From Streptomyces sp. SJL17-4 (GTDB lineage: Bacteria > Actinomycetota > Actinomycetes > Streptomycetales > Streptomycetaceae): 64,000 nucleotides of DNA. The notes under the pieces were generated by a model. That model had not been told where the DNA came from. It worked only from the letters and a program-made list of their open reading frames with translations, and made no database searches. The stretch covers positions 3,162,001 to 3,226,000 of the forward strand of contig NZ_CP104578.1 in assembly GCF_036826855.1 (NCBI RefSeq), read 5' to 3'. A program made the translations under genes and the position numbers. Position 1 is the stretch's first letter. Every line of letters begins with the position of its first letter. This document shows positions 26,667 through 36,231 of the stretch, in pieces.

Positions 26667-27881
26667 TCAGGCCGAGGTGCCTTCGCCCGCCCCGCCGCCC
26701 ACCGGCGGAGTGTCCGTCAGGTCGAGTGCGGTCCGCGCGTCCGCGCCCAGGTCCTCGGGCAGGGCGTCCCACGCCGGGTCGTACGCCTCCCAGTAGGCGT
26801 CCGCGTCGGCCGCCGTCGCCAGCTTGAGCCACTGCTTCGACGCCGCCGCGAGCTCCTTGCGGAGCGCCGCGACGGAGGGGGCGGATTCGGCGGGCCAGGT
26901 GCGCTGCCCCAGTCCCGCGTGCGCCGTGTTGATCGCCGCCAGGAGTTCCATGGCCCACACCTTGTTGGCGGTGAAGTCCTCGTCCGGGTCCGCATCCGGC
27001 TCCCGGTAGCTCACCGTCTCGATCGGGTTGACGGCCTTCAGGAAGGCCGTCTGGTCGTCGGTGAGCTGGGTGGCGTCGGACCGCACGGAACCCTTGAACG
27101 GCTTCTTCTCGCTGGCGAACGCGCAGGTCACCGTACGGTCGCCGAGACGCCAACTCTGTCTGCTGGGAAGGTAGTAGTACACCCAGACGTCCGCGGGGAC
27201 GGCCCAGGTGTCCATCGCGTAACCGCTGTTGATCGTCTCGCAGCGCTTCTCCGCGATCCTGTCGATCGCGTCCTCGCCGGGCCACTTGTCGAAGCCGGTC
27301 ACCTTGAAGCCACCGGTGACCTCACCGATGTGCGGGCGGTCGCAGTCGACGACCGTGACGTCCGTCGCGTACGCCTCCAGCTTGCCTTCGGGAGTGAAGC
27401 ACTGGCCGGTCCGCAGCGAGAACGGCGACTTCGTGCGGGCCGCCTCGTCCATGCCCTCCTTGAAGCCGCCCCAGAACGAGCTGATGCCGCCGGTCGCGAT
27501 GCCGATCAGGAGCAGCAGACAGCTCAGGACGGAGAGGAGAATGCCCGCGACGGCGAGCCCCTTGCCCGCCTGGTCCCGCTTCCTGATCTGCGGAAGCGCG
27601 ACGAGACCGAGGATCAGGCCGAGGGGCGGCAGGCAGCAGACGACGCCGGTGACGAGGGAGCCGATGGCGAGCCCGTTGGTGGTCCGCCGGGGCGGCTGCC
27701 CGTACGGACCGGCCCCGGGCACGCCGGGCGCACCGGGCCCGCCGGGCATCCCGGCGTAGGGCCCGGCCGTGTACGGCATCCCCGGCGAGGTGTACGGCCC
27801 CGGCGCGGGCCAACCCCCCTGCTGCGGGCCGCCCTGAGGGGACGGCGGCGGAGGAGGCGGGGTCGGCGGGGTCGGCTCCAC
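26667..27881 (-). CDS. DUF4190/septum-formation-type membrane protein
   Basis: About 404 residues from the GTG at 27881, which has AGGAG ten bases upstream; the longer frame to 28055 reads through non-coding-looking sequence. A Pro/Gly-rich disordered head (about 70 residues) leads to two membrane helices with the DUF4190 pattern (TNGLAIGSLVTGVVCCLPPL, LAVAGILLSVLSCLLLLIG). The extracytoplasmic part holds a septum-formation-like domain (TGQCFTPEGK, VTVVDCDRPHIGEVTGGF, TWAVPADVWVYYYLPSRQSW), with Cys residues placed for disulfides. This architecture is common in Streptomyces; the function is unknown. Confidence 0.82.
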   Translation of the reverse strand: MEPTPPTPPPPPPSPQGGPQQGGWPAPGPYTSPGMPYTAGPYAGMPGGPGAPGVPGAGPYGQPPRRTTNGLAIGSLVTGVVCCLPPLGLILGLVALPQIRKRDQAGKGLAVAGILLSVLSCLLLLIGIATGGISSFWGGFKEGMDEAARTKSPFSLRTGQCFTPEGKLEAYATDVTVVDCDRPHIGEVTGGFKVTGFDKWPGEDAIDRIAEKRCETINSGYAMDTWAVPADVWVYYYLPSRQSWRLGDRTVTCAFASEKKPFKGSVRSDATQLTDDQTAFLKAVNPIETVSYREPDADPDEDFTANKVWAMELLAAINTAHAGLGQRTWPAESAPSVAALRKELAAASKQWLKLATAADADAYWEAYDPAWDALPEDLGADARTALDLTDTPPVGGGAGEGTSA

Positions 27882-28023
27882 GGGTGCGGTGCTCCTGTTC
27901 GGGGCGAACGATGCGAACGGTGCGAACAAACGATCGGTCGCGCATCGTACGCGCCCCGGCGGCGGGGGCGACATGCGGGGGACAACTCCGACGATCCCGA
28001 CAGCGACGGGTGAACGACCGGAA

Positions 28024-28051
28024 GGGGCGGCCGCCCTCAGGCGACCGCCCC
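28024..28051 (-). terminator. Terminator hairpin of the subtilase gene
   Basis: GGGGCGGCCGCC pairs with GGCGACCGCCCC (one wobble) across CTCA. It lies downstream of the subtilase stop, beyond the tandem repeat. Confidence 0.65.
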
Positions 28052-28060
28052 TCACCGCTC

Positions 28061-28160
28061 ACGATCCGTACTGTTAACGATCCGTAGTTCACGATCCGTA
28101 GTTCACGATCCGTACTGTTCACGATCCGTACTGTTCACGATCCGTACTGTTCACGACCGT
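28061..28160. repeat. Tandem repeat of ACGATCCGTA, alternating 14/16-bp period
   Basis: Six copies of ACGATCCGTA at 28061, 28077, 28091, 28105, 28121 and 28137, spaced 16, 14, 14, 16 and 16 bp, with a degenerate seventh at 28153. The spacer is CTGTTC or GTTC. It lies between the subtilase stop and its hairpin. Confidence 0.92.
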
Positions 28161-28181
28161 CGTGACCAGCGTCAGGTCGGG

Positions 28182-29753
28182 TCAGAACTGCAGACCCCAG
28201 GAGTCGATCTTGCCGGTGTCGATGGACGCGTTGTCCGTGACCCGGAGCTTCCACGTGCCGTTGGCGACCTCCGAGGAGGCGTTCACGGTGTACGTGGTGT
28301 TGATGTTGTCCGAGCTGCCGCCGGTGCCGAAGCCCTTCAGCGTGTACGCCGAGCCGTCGGGGGCGATCAGCTGGACCTGGAGGTCACCGATGTAGGTGTG
28401 GACGATGTTCACCGGCACCTGGAGGGCGGAGGGGGCGTTGCCGGTGACACCGCTGACGGTGACCGGGGACTCGACGGTCGCGTTGTCGGCGATGGCGAAG
28501 TCGGCGGTGTTCTCGAACTTCGGGCCGGGCGGGGTGGTGGTGCCGCCGCCGACGTACAGCAGCCGGTTCGGGGAGCCGGAGCCCGGGTTGGTGACGACGT
28601 TCGGGGTGGCGGCGGTCGTCAGGGCCGTGGAGACCTGTGCCGGGGTCGCCGTCGGGTTGCCGGCGAGGTAGACGGCCGCGGCGCCCGCGACGTGCGGGGT
28701 CGCCATGGACGTACCGGAGATGGTGTTGGTGGCGGTGTCGCTGGAGTTCCAGGACGAGGTGATGGAGGAGCCCGGGGCGAAGATGTCCAGGACCGTGCCG
28801 TAGTTGGAGAAGCTGGAGCGGGCGTCGGTGTTGGTCGTGGAGCCGACCGTGATGGCCTCGGAGACCCGCGCCGGCGAGTAGTTGGAGGCGTTGGAGTTGT
28901 CGTTGCCGGCGGCGACGGCGTAGGTGACGCCGGAGGCGATCGAGTTGCGTACGGCCGTGTCGAGGGCGGAGTCGATGCCACCGCCGAGGCTCATGTTGGC
29001 GACGGCCGGCTTCACGGCGTTCTGCGTGACCCAGTCGATGCCGGCGACGACCTGCGCGGTCGTGCCGGAGCCCTGGTTGTTGAGGACACGGACGCCGACG
29101 ATCTTGGCCTTCTTGGCGACGCCGTACGACGTGCCCGCGACGGTGCCGGCGACATGGGTGCCGTGGCCGTGGCCGTCCTGGGCGACGTTGTCGTTGTCGA
29201 TGGCGTCGTAGCCGTTGAAGGCCCGGCCGCCGAAGTCGCTGTGGGAGATGCGTACACCGGTGTCGATGATGTACGCGGTGACGCCCTGGCCCGCGGTGTC
29301 CGGGTAGGTGTAACTCTGGTTCAGCGGAAGGGCCTTCTGGTCGATCCGGTCCAGACCCCAGGACGGCGGGGACGGCTGCGTACCGTCGATCGTGAAGACG
29401 CGGTTCTGGACGACGGAGGTCACGGCGGGGTCGGCCGCGAGCTTCTTCGCCTGTGCCTCGGAGAGTGCGACGGCGTAGCCGTTGATCGCCGAGGTGTACG
29501 TCCGCTCGATCTTCGCGCCGAACTTGGCGGCCACGGCCCGGCCCTTGGCGGTCTCCGCCTGCGCCGACTCGTCGAGGGTGACGATGTAGCTGCCCGCGAT
29601 CGTGCCCTCGGCTCCGGCGTTCTCGATGACGCCCTCCGGGGAGGCCGGAGAGGCGGCCGCCGGGAGGGCGGAGAGGGTGCCGAGGGTGAGAGCGGTGACG
29701 GCGACGGCCGCGGCGGTGGCGATTCGACGCCGTGATTCACGCATCACTGACAT
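28182..29753 (-). CDS. Secreted subtilisin-like serine protease (S8) with P domain
   Basis: About 523 residues from [19 protein letters not shown], where AGGAGGA precedes the ATG at 29753; the longer reading frame upstream lacks a signal. A signal peptide ends near LPAAASPA. An I9-type propeptide follows ([20 protein letters not shown]). The catalytic domain has the triad in [15 protein letters not shown] (Asp), [12 protein letters not shown] (His) and [14 protein letters not shown] (Ser), and the oxyanion Asn in [17 protein letters not shown]. The C-terminus is a proprotein-convertase P domain ([31 protein letters not shown]). It is an exported protease that matures by propeptide removal. 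Confidence 0.95.
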   Translation of the reverse strand: MSVMRESRRRIATAAAVAVTALTLGTLSALPAAASPASPEGVIENAGAEGTIAGSYIVTLDESAQAETAKGRAVAAKFGAKIERTYTSAINGYAVALSEAQAKKLAADPAVTSVVQNRVFTIDGTQPSPPSWGLDRIDQKALPLNQSYTYPDTAGQGVTAYIIDTGVRISHSDFGGRAFNGYDAIDNDNVAQDGHGHGTHVAGTVAGTSYGVAKKAKIVGVRVLNNQGSGTTAQVVAGIDWVTQNAVKPAVANMSLGGGIDSALDTAVRNSIASGVTYAVAAGNDNSNASNYSPARVSEAITVGSTTNTDARSSFSNYGTVLDIFAPGSSITSSWNSSDTATNTISGTSMATPHVAGAAAVYLAGNPTATPAQVSTALTTAATPNVVTNPGSGSPNRLLYVGGGTTTPPGPKFENTADFAIADNATVESPVTVSGVTGNAPSALQVPVNIVHTYIGDLQVQLIAPDGSAYTLKGFGTGGSSDNINTTYTVNASSEVANGTWKLRVTDNASIDTGKIDSWGLQF

Positions 29754-29940
29754 GTGAGGGGTCCTCCTCATTGGTGGTGCGTTGCTGTGGGGGATTAGCA
29801 GGGACATGACAAAATGATGTGGCTCCACACCGTCTCGCACATCTGGCTGCCGAGCGAAAGATTGACTGATCCATAGGAATCCCACAAGGGTTCTCGACAC
29901 CCCGCAACACCCGCGCCACACAGCTGACATGCTGATCACC

Positions 29941-31074
29941 ATGACCTCGTACGTGTGCCCCGACTGCCGGGTTCACTCGCCCACGGACACCCTCACCTGG
30001 TGTTGTCCGAAGTGCCGCGGCCCCTGGGACCTGGAGTTCACCGGCGGCCCGGTTCCACTCCCGTCACTCACGTCACTCGCGTCACGACGAAATTCGTTGT
30101 GGCGTTACGAGGAGGCGCTGCCGCCGATGCCGTGCGCGCCGGAGGTGACGCTCGGGGAGGGACGCACGCCACTCGTCCCCCTCGAAGAAGGGGAGGAGGG
30201 ATCGATTTCCGCCAAGCTCGACTTCCTCATGCCGACCCTGTCCTTCAAGGACCGCGGCGCGGTGATGCTCGCCGCCCACGCCCTCCGCCTCGCACGGAAC
30301 GGCACTCTCCGCCGGGTCGTCGCCGACAGCAGCGGGAACGCCGGCACGGCGATCGCCGCCTACGGTGCGCGGGCCGGGCTCGACTGCCTCGTGTACGTCC
30401 CCGAGGGCACCTCCCCCAAGAAGCTGGAGCAGATCCGGGCGCACGGGGCCCAGGTCGTCGAGGTCCCCGGCGACCGCGAGGCCACGGCCCGCGCCGCGCG
30501 GGCGGCCGCCGACGAGCCCGGCACCTTCTACGCCTCGCACGTCTACAACCCGTACTTCCTGCACGGCACCAAGACCTATGTCTACGAGCTGTGGGAGGAG
30601 CTCGGCGGCCGCCTCCCGGACGCGATCGTCGTCCCCGTCGGCAACGGCACCCTGCTTCTCGGCGCCGCCCTCGCACTGGACGAGCTGCACCGCCACGGGC
30701 TCACGGACAACCGCCCCGCCCTCGTCGCCGTCCAGGCGGAGGCCGTCTCCCCGCTGGCCGCGGCCTTCCACGCAGGGGCGGACGACCTGGTCGGGGCGGC
30801 CCCCGCGCGCCCCACCCTCGCCGAGGGCATCGCGATCCCGGCGCCGCCCCGCGCCCGCCAGATCCTGCGTGCGGTACGGGCGACGGGCGGCACGTTCCTG
30901 ACGGTGACGGAGGAGCAGATCCGCACCGCCCAGCGGGATCTGGCCGGCCGCGGCCTCTTCGTCGAATCCACCGGGGTGGCCTGCTGGGCGGCGGTCAGGG
31001 CCGCCGCGCCGAGGCCCGGCCTCACCGTGGTGCCCCTGTGCGGGGCGGGGGCGAAGACGGGCCTGGCGCGGTGA
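29941..31074 (+). CDS. Threonine synthase-like PLP enzyme
   Basis: 377 residues from MTSYVCPDCRV. An N-terminal rubredoxin-like zinc ribbon (CPDC and CCPKC) precedes a fold-type II PLP domain. The PLP lysine is in TLSFKDRGAVML, the substrate Ser/Asn loop is DSSGNAGTAIAAYGARAG, and the phosphate-binding Gly loop is VPVGNGTLLLGAAL. It is shorter than housekeeping threonine synthase and has no homoserine or threonine genes beside it, so it may be a ThrC paralogue or a related beta-eliminating/replacing enzyme. Confidence 0.85.
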   Translation: MTSYVCPDCRVHSPTDTLTWCCPKCRGPWDLEFTGGPVPLPSLTSLASRRNSLWRYEEALPPMPCAPEVTLGEGRTPLVPLEEGEEGSISAKLDFLMPTLSFKDRGAVMLAAHALRLARNGTLRRVVADSSGNAGTAIAAYGARAGLDCLVYVPEGTSPKKLEQIRAHGAQVVEVPGDREATARAARAAADEPGTFYASHVYNPYFLHGTKTYVYELWEELGGRLPDAIVVPVGNGTLLLGAALALDELHRHGLTDNRPALVAVQAEAVSPLAAAFHAGADDLVGAAPARPTLAEGIAIPAPPRARQILRAVRATGGTFLTVTEEQIRTAQRDLAGRGLFVESTGVACWAAVRAAAPRPGLTVVPLCGAGAKTGLAR

Positions 31075-31114
31075 TCCTCGGGAACGGCCGGGCGGGCGTC
31101 GGGGGCGAGGCCGA

Positions 31115-31870
31115 TCAGAACTCGTCGGCGCCGTTGCGGAGCTGGTCCGTCCAGTAGCCGGTCTTCGCGGCGGCCTCGTCGACGGCCAGGCCGCCCGCGG
31201 GGGCCTTGACGACGATGCTGCCCTCGGCCGGGCCGCCGGCGGCGAAGAGGTTCACGTTGAAGCTCTTCACGACCTTGTTGTTCTCGTGGACGCCGCCGAG
31301 CGAGACGCGCACGTTGGCGTACGCGGGCGCGCCGGGCTTCAGGAGGACCGGAGCGGCCGGCTTGCTCTTGGCGACGGCGGGGATGTCCTTGGCGGTCTGG
31401 ATCGGGCCGAAGGCGATCAGCGGGTACTCCAGCAGGGTGCAGGCGCTGCCGGAGGTGTTGGTGGCGGTGAGGACGATGTGCTCGGTCGGGACCTCGTCGG
31501 CCTTCGCGGCCGTGACCGTGATGTCGCCGTAGGCGCAGGCGGGCGCCTTGGCGGAGGTCTTGCCGCCGGAGGTGCTGCCGGTGGCCGTGGAGCCCTTGGT
31601 GCCGGTGCCTCCGGTACCGCCGGTGGCCGTGGATCCGCCGGTGGAGCCCGAGCCGCTCTTGGCGGCGGTCTGGTCGGCGGTGCCCGCGGCGGCGGTCCCG
31701 TTGTCGGTGGTCCCGGTGTCGCCGTTCCCGGAGCCCTGCTGCGAGGCGCTCGCGCTGCCCGCGTCCTTGGCGCCGGTGGCGCTGTCGCCACCACCGCAGG
31801 CGGTGAGGCCGAGCGAGAGGGCGGCGACGGCCGCGGCGGCGAGGACGGTGGACTTGTGGTGGGTACGCAT
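31115..31870 (-). CDS. DUF4232 lipoprotein
   Basis: 251 residues. The signal is MRTHHKSTVLAAAAVAALSL followed by GLTAC, with Cys25 lipidated. A Ser/Thr/Gly/Ala-rich linker (about residues 30-105) leads to a DUF4232 domain (CAYGDITVTAAKADEVPTEH, TNTSGSACTLLEYPLIAFG), whose two Cys could form a disulfide. It is a common surface lipoprotein of actinomycetes with no known function. It converges with the threonine-synthase-like gene. Confidence 0.88.
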   Translation of the reverse strand: MRTHHKSTVLAAAAVAALSLGLTACGGGDSATGAKDAGSASASQQGSGNGDTGTTDNGTAAAGTADQTAAKSGSGSTGGSTATGGTGGTGTKGSTATGSTSGGKTSAKAPACAYGDITVTAAKADEVPTEHIVLTATNTSGSACTLLEYPLIAFGPIQTAKDIPAVAKSKPAAPVLLKPGAPAYANVRVSLGGVHENNKVVKSFNVNLFAAGGPAEGSIVVKAPAGGLAVDEAAAKTGYWTDQLRNGADEF

Positions 31871-32008
31871 GGTGGTTCTCCCCCGTGAAGCGTTCGGTCG
31901 GTGCGGGTGCGCCGGGGCGACTGCCCCGGCGCGAGGGCTCCGGGTACGTCGTGTACTCGGTGCTGTATCCAGCTTCCGGCCCCCCGCTGCCGTCCCGCTT
32001 GCGTACCG

Positions 32009-34654
32009 CTAACGATCCGCTGACAGGCGCGAGAGGCCCGCCGCCGCCCGCGCCGAACCCTCGGTGAAACCGGCCGCTTCGGCCGCCACGATCGCGCGTT
32101 CCAGCTGGTCGGCGGCCTCTTGGTGGCGACCGATGCCGGCCAGCGCCTCACCCCGCACGATCTGCAGCTGTGCCTGGACGACCACCGCGTCGGGTGCGAC
32201 GAGTTCCCCGGCGCGAAGGGTGTGCGCGAGCGCGGCCTCGTAGTCCCCCGCCTTCATGCAGTGCCCCGCCAGGTGATGGAGCGTGAGCACCTGGGTGGAC
32301 GGATGACCCGTGCGGTCGGCGAGCGAGACGGCGTGCACCATGAGCAGCCCGGCCCGCTCGTGCTCCCCTGTGGCATCCAGGACGGCCGCGTGGTTGACGT
32401 ACGCGATCGCCTCGCTGATCATGTCGCCGGCCCGGGCGGCGAGGCCGGGCGCCTTCTCCAGATGGACGAGCGCCTCGGCGTCCCGGCCCTCCTCGTGCAG
32501 GATCCAGCCGAGCAGCGCCCTGGTCCGCGACTGCGCGTCGAAGTCGCCCACGTGCTCGGCCGAGGCGAGTCCGGCCTCCAGGAGCGGTGTCCAGCCGTCC
32601 CCGATCCTCATGAGCATCAGCGGCCACTGCACCAGGGCGAGCCGCCAGGCCCTGTCGTGCAGGCCGAGGGCGGCCGCGGCGGTGACGGCGCCCTCCAGGG
32701 CGGCGCGCTCGGCCACGTACCAGTCGAGGGCCGCCGTACGGTCCTCGAACTCACGGGTCGCGGCGGGCCGGCGGGCGTCGGCGGGCAGCGAGTAGCAGGG
32801 CTGGGAGCCCGGCTCGGCGGCGGCGTCGGCCGCGAGCCCCGTGAACAGGTAGTGGTCGAAGAGGCGGCGCAGGCCCTCGGGGTCGGCGTCCTCGGCGAGG
32901 TGGCGGGCGTAGAGCCGTACCAGGTCGTGCGGCATCCAGCGGCCCGGGACGGACTCGGTGAGCAGATGGGCGGCGGCCAGCCGGTCCAGGTCCGCGGAGG
33001 CCTGCCCCGGGGACGTGCCGACGAGCGCGCCGGCCGCGAACCGGTCCAGGTCGGAGCCGGTGTGCAGGCCGATCACGCGGAACAGCCGGGCCGCGGAGTC
33101 GGGCAGCTGCTGCACGGTGAGGTGCAGCGCGGCGGAGACGCCCCGGTCCTCGACGTCCAGGAGCATCAACCGGCTCTGCTCGTCCGCGAGTTCGCCGACC
33201 ATCGCGTCGAGCGTCCACTGGGGGCGCTCGGCGAGCCGGGCGGCGGTCACGCGCAGGGCGAGCGGGAGGCCGTCGCAGAGTCCGGCGAGCCGTGCGGCGG
33301 CGGCCGGTTCGGCGGCGACGCGTGTCTCGCCGAGGACGGTGGTGAGCAGGGCGGCCGAATCGGCCGGGGGGAGGTGGCCGAGGGGTACCGGCCGGGCCGC
33401 GTCGGAGGCGATGAGGCCGCCCAGCCGGTCGCGGCTGGTGACCAGGGTGGTGCAGTGGTCGCCGCCGGGCAGCAGGGGCCTGACCTGCTCGGAGGAGCGG
33501 GCGTTGTCGAGGACGACGAGCAGCCGGCGGCCGGCGGTCAGGGAGCGGAACAGGGCACCACGCGCCTCGACGGCCTCCGGGATCCGCTGCGGCTGCACGC
33601 CGAGCGCGAGCAGGAACTCACGGAGGACGGCGGCGGTCTCGGGGGCCGGGGTGTCGCTGAAGCCGCGCAGGTCGGCGAAGATCCGTCCGTCGGGGAAGTC
33701 GGCACGACGCTCGTACGCCCAGTGCACGGCGAAGGCCGTCTTGCCGACGCCGGCGGGCCCGGTGACCAGGCAGACGGGTCCGTCGCCGCCCCGGACCGCC
33801 CGGTCGAGGGCGGCGAGTTCGGGACCGCGCCCGGTGAACCCGCGCGGGGCGCGGGGCAGCCCCTCCGGCGCCGGGACCGCGACGGGAGCGACGAGCCGGG
33901 GCACGGTCACGGGCTCGGCGGAGCGGAGCAGCGTCGCGTACGCCTCGCTGAGCGTCTCGCCGGGATCGACGCCCAGTTCCTCGGCGAGCAGCCGCCGGGT
34001 GCGGTGGTACCAGTCGATCGCGTCCGACTGCCGGCCCGAACGGCCCAGGGCCAGCATCAGCGCGGCCGCGAGGGACTCCCGCAGCGGGTGCGCGACGGCC
34101 TCGGTACGCAGCACGGCGGCGGCCCTGGCATGCTCGCCGAGCTCCCCGTACGCCTCCGCCAACGCCTCCACCGAGGCCAGCCGCAGCTCTTCGAGCCCCC
34201 CGGCCGCCGCCTCCAGGGGCCGGCTGTGCACGGTCCCGGTGAGCGCGGGCCCCTGCCAGTACGACAAGGCCTCCCGCAGCATCCGTACCGCGTCGGCGGG
34301 CCGCCGCTGCACCCCGGCGAGCGCCACGAGCTCCTCGAAGCGGTGCGCGTCCACCAGTGTTTCCGGCATCCGCAGCACGTACGCCGAGCCCTGCGTGGCC
34401 AGTTCGACCCCGTACGCCTCCGCCCCGTGCTCGGCGAGCAGCGCCCGCAGCCGCGAGACGTGCCCCTGCAGCACGGTCTTGGCGTGGGTGGGCGGCTCCT
34501 CCTCCCAGAGCGCGTCGATCAGCTGACCGACGTTCACCGCGCTGTTGGGCCGCAGCAGCAGGACGGCGAGAAGGCTGGACCGTTTGGCGGGCCCCAGGGC
34601 TACGTCCCCGTCCTCCGTCACCAGCGCAACGGAGCCGAGCAGCCGGAACTCCAC
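32009..34654 (-). CDS. SARP-family regulator with NB-ARC and TPR domains (AfsR/DnrI type)
   Basis: About 881 residues from the GTG at 34654 (VEFRLLGSVALVTEDG), which has CGGAGGTG upstream; the frame continues upstream to 34933 but runs through the tRNA-like element. The N-terminal winged helix (ALGPAKRSSLLAVLLLRPNS, VLQGHVSRLRALLAEHG) and BTAD helices (about 90-250) mark a SARP. The NB-ARC ATPase has Walker A VTGPAGVGKTAFAVHWA and a Walker B-like LLVVLDNARSSEQVRPLLPG. A C-terminal TPR-like region follows. Such AfsR-like proteins activate secondary metabolism or development; no biosynthetic cluster is in the window. Confidence 0.92.
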   Translation of the reverse strand: MEFRLLGSVALVTEDGDVALGPAKRSSLLAVLLLRPNSAVNVGQLIDALWEEEPPTHAKTVLQGHVSRLRALLAEHGAEAYGVELATQGSAYVLRMPETLVDAHRFEELVALAGVQRRPADAVRMLREALSYWQGPALTGTVHSRPLEAAAGGLEELRLASVEALAEAYGELGEHARAAAVLRTEAVAHPLRESLAAALMLALGRSGRQSDAIDWYHRTRRLLAEELGVDPGETLSEAYATLLRSAEPVTVPRLVAPVAVPAPEGLPRAPRGFTGRGPELAALDRAVRGGDGPVCLVTGPAGVGKTAFAVHWAYERRADFPDGRIFADLRGFSDTPAPETAAVLREFLLALGVQPQRIPEAVEARGALFRSLTAGRRLLVVLDNARSSEQVRPLLPGGDHCTTLVTSRDRLGGLIASDAARPVPLGHLPPADSAALLTTVLGETRVAAEPAAAARLAGLCDGLPLALRVTAARLAERPQWTLDAMVGELADEQSRLMLLDVEDRGVSAALHLTVQQLPDSAARLFRVIGLHTGSDLDRFAAGALVGTSPGQASADLDRLAAAHLLTESVPGRWMPHDLVRLYARHLAEDADPEGLRRLFDHYLFTGLAADAAAEPGSQPCYSLPADARRPAATREFEDRTAALDWYVAERAALEGAVTAAAALGLHDRAWRLALVQWPLMLMRIGDGWTPLLEAGLASAEHVGDFDAQSRTRALLGWILHEEGRDAEALVHLEKAPGLAARAGDMISEAIAYVNHAAVLDATGEHERAGLLMVHAVSLADRTGHPSTQVLTLHHLAGHCMKAGDYEAALAHTLRAGELVAPDAVVVQAQLQIVRGEALAGIGRHQEAADQLERAIVAAEAAGFTEGSARAAAGLSRLSADR

Positions 34655-34825
34655 CAGTACACCTCCGCGATCCGTCTCCCCCATTTCCCCAGCAGTCGAG
34701 GATACGTGGGGTGGACGGGTCGAAAGTGACGTGGAGATCCCCGATCCCGCCCTCATCGTCCGAATCTGCACATGGTCATGAACTGTGCGCTGTGCACCGT
34801 TACCTGTGCGCTGTGCTGAGCGGCT

Positions 34826-34945
34826 GTGTAAAACGGGGAATCGAACCCCTGCGCTGCTCCCCACGCACCAAGATGACCGGATCGACCGCCGGTCACGGCT
34901 TGTGCACGCCTTCGGGACGACTACCTGCTCCACGTCGAGCGACTC
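34826..34945 (-). ncRNA. tRNA-like RNA element downstream of the DIP1984 gene
   Basis: Read on the minus strand. A canonical T arm GGGG-TTCGATT-CCCC lies at 34835-34849. In 5'-to-3' order before it come a possible D arm CGAC/GTCG (34918-34937, loop with GG), a small stem GGC/GCC (34897-34910), and a perfect 7-bp stem TGACCGG/CCGGTCA (34874-34895). No acceptor stem matching the 3' TTTTACA is found and there is no CCA, so it is not an ordinary tRNA. It resembles the tRNA-like module of bacterial Y RNAs. The boundaries are estimates. Confidence 0.5.
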
Positions 34946-34947
34946 GC

Positions 34948-35418
34948 TCAGTCCAGCAGATCGACCTCCCAGTTCGACCGCTGGATCAGCACGTCGACCT
35001 CACGGATCTCCCGCGCCAGCACATCGGCCTGCGCCCGCAGCGGGGCCACGGGAAACGCCGACAGCATCTTCAGCTCGGACCGCAGCTGCCGCACCCGTCC
35101 CTGCTGGTCCCGCCCGGCGGCGGCGTCGGCGGCCGACGTGACGACGGAATGCCGCAGCCGCAGCACATCGCGCCGCGCCAGCGCATCGGTGAGCGTGCCC
35201 CCGCCCTCGACGACGGCCTGGGCGTTGGTCCGGTTGATCCGCCGGATCAGCTCCTCCAGCTCCGTCAGGACCTCGCCGGTCTCGGCCAGCAGGGCGGCCG
35301 CGTCCTCGGCAGGCTCCTCGCCCTCCTGATACCGGGCGCTGCCGACCACCCGCGCCCGCAACTGCTCGACCCGCCGAGCGGCATCCGCCCTCAACACCAA
35401 CGCCTCGGCAAGCTTCAA
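34948..35418 (-). CDS. DIP1984-family (septicolysin-like) protein
   Basis: 156 residues, nearly all helical: MKLAEALVLRADAARRVEQL, then LEELIRRINRTNAQ and LARRDVLRLRHSVVTSAADA, ending VLIQRSNWEVDLLD. This matches the DIP1984 family, which has no agreed function; the septicolysin name comes from an old database label. The gene is followed after its stop by a tRNA-like RNA element on the same strand. That pairing is the main clue to a possible RNA-related role. Confidence 0.85.
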   Translation of the reverse strand: MKLAEALVLRADAARRVEQLRARVVGSARYQEGEEPAEDAAALLAETGEVLTELEELIRRINRTNAQAVVEGGGTLTDALARRDVLRLRHSVVTSAADAAAGRDQQGRVRQLRSELKMLSAFPVAPLRAQADVLAREIREVDVLIQRSNWEVDLLD

Positions 35419-35529
35419 GACCCCGCACCTCCACCACGACGATTCCGGCTGAAAGTATGCCCGCCGCCGACCACCACCGCGGACCGGTTACGGCAGCGGT
35501 GACGCGGTGGTGCCGCGGGCGCTCCTTCT

Positions 35530-36021
35530 CTACTCCACGAAGTAGGAGTCGTGGCGGACGAAGAACTCCGCCCGCTCCTCGTCCGTCGCGTCCGCCATCG
35601 CCGCCAGGCCCTCGAAGTACTCCTCACGCGGGGCGCCCGGGGCGAAGATCATCAGCATCTCGGCGGGTACGTCCGAGTCGTTGCGGAAGGCATGCAGCCC
35701 GCCCTGCGGCACGTACAGGAAGTCGCCCTTCCTGGCGTCGACCCAGTCCTCGCCGTCGAACAGCCGCACCGTGCCGTCGAGGACGAAGAACGACTCCGAG
35801 ATCGTCTTGTGGAAGTGCGTCTTGGGCCCACCGGCCCTGGCGCTCATCTCCACCCGGTAGAGCCCGAACTCCCCTTGCGTGGAAGCCTTGGTGGCCAGGT
35901 AGTGAATCGCGTCCTTGCCCGCGACCCCGAACTCGGGCGGGGTGTCCACCGCCCGGAAGACCGCACTGACCTCGCCCTCCTCGCGGTGGTAGACCTGCTC
36001 CGGATACTCCGGGTACGACAT
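35530..36021 (-). CDS. Cupin-domain protein
   Basis: 163 residues from MSYPEYPEQVYHREEGEV; AAGGGGGATCCG precedes the ATG at 36021. The double-stranded beta-helix has cupin motif 1 in THFHKTISESFFVLDGTVRL and motif 2 in KGDFLYVPQGGLHAFRN, with His and Glu residues suited to metal binding. It could be a dioxygenase, isomerase or stress protein; neighbours do not narrow it. It is preceded by about 210 bp without a gene. Confidence 0.88.
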   Translation of the reverse strand: MSYPEYPEQVYHREEGEVSAVFRAVDTPPEFGVAGKDAIHYLATKASTQGEFGLYRVEMSARAGGPKTHFHKTISESFFVLDGTVRLFDGEDWVDARKGDFLYVPQGGLHAFRNDSDVPAEMLMIFAPGAPREEYFEGLAAMADATDEERAEFFVRHDSYFVE

Positions 36022-36231
36022 CGGATCCCCCTTGATCGACGGCCCTGCCGGACGTGGCAGCACCCTCCTTGACCAACCACGAGCCGACCGGCGTATTCCG
36101 ACACCCCACCGACCACCCCACCCCGGCCCGGCCACGCCATTGCGGGGCCGATGTGACAAAGCTACCCGTTGAGTGTGTTTCCTGTTCAGCTGGCCGAAAT
36201 TCGGGCCGAAGCCGGTCATCGAGCGCGCCGC

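Noticed and set aside
28061-28160. Regular repeats as a CRISPR array
   Set aside because: Units are about 10 bp with 4-6 bp spacers, all near-identical, and no cas genes are near. It is a tandem repeat.
32009-34654. SARP regulator as a marker of an antibiotic gene cluster
   Set aside because: No polyketide, peptide or other biosynthetic enzymes occur nearby; its neighbours are a DUF4232 lipoprotein and a DIP1984 gene.
34826-34945. An ordinary tRNA gene
   Set aside because: Only the T arm is canonical. There is no acceptor-stem partner for the 3' TTTTACA, no clear anticodon arm, and no CCA.
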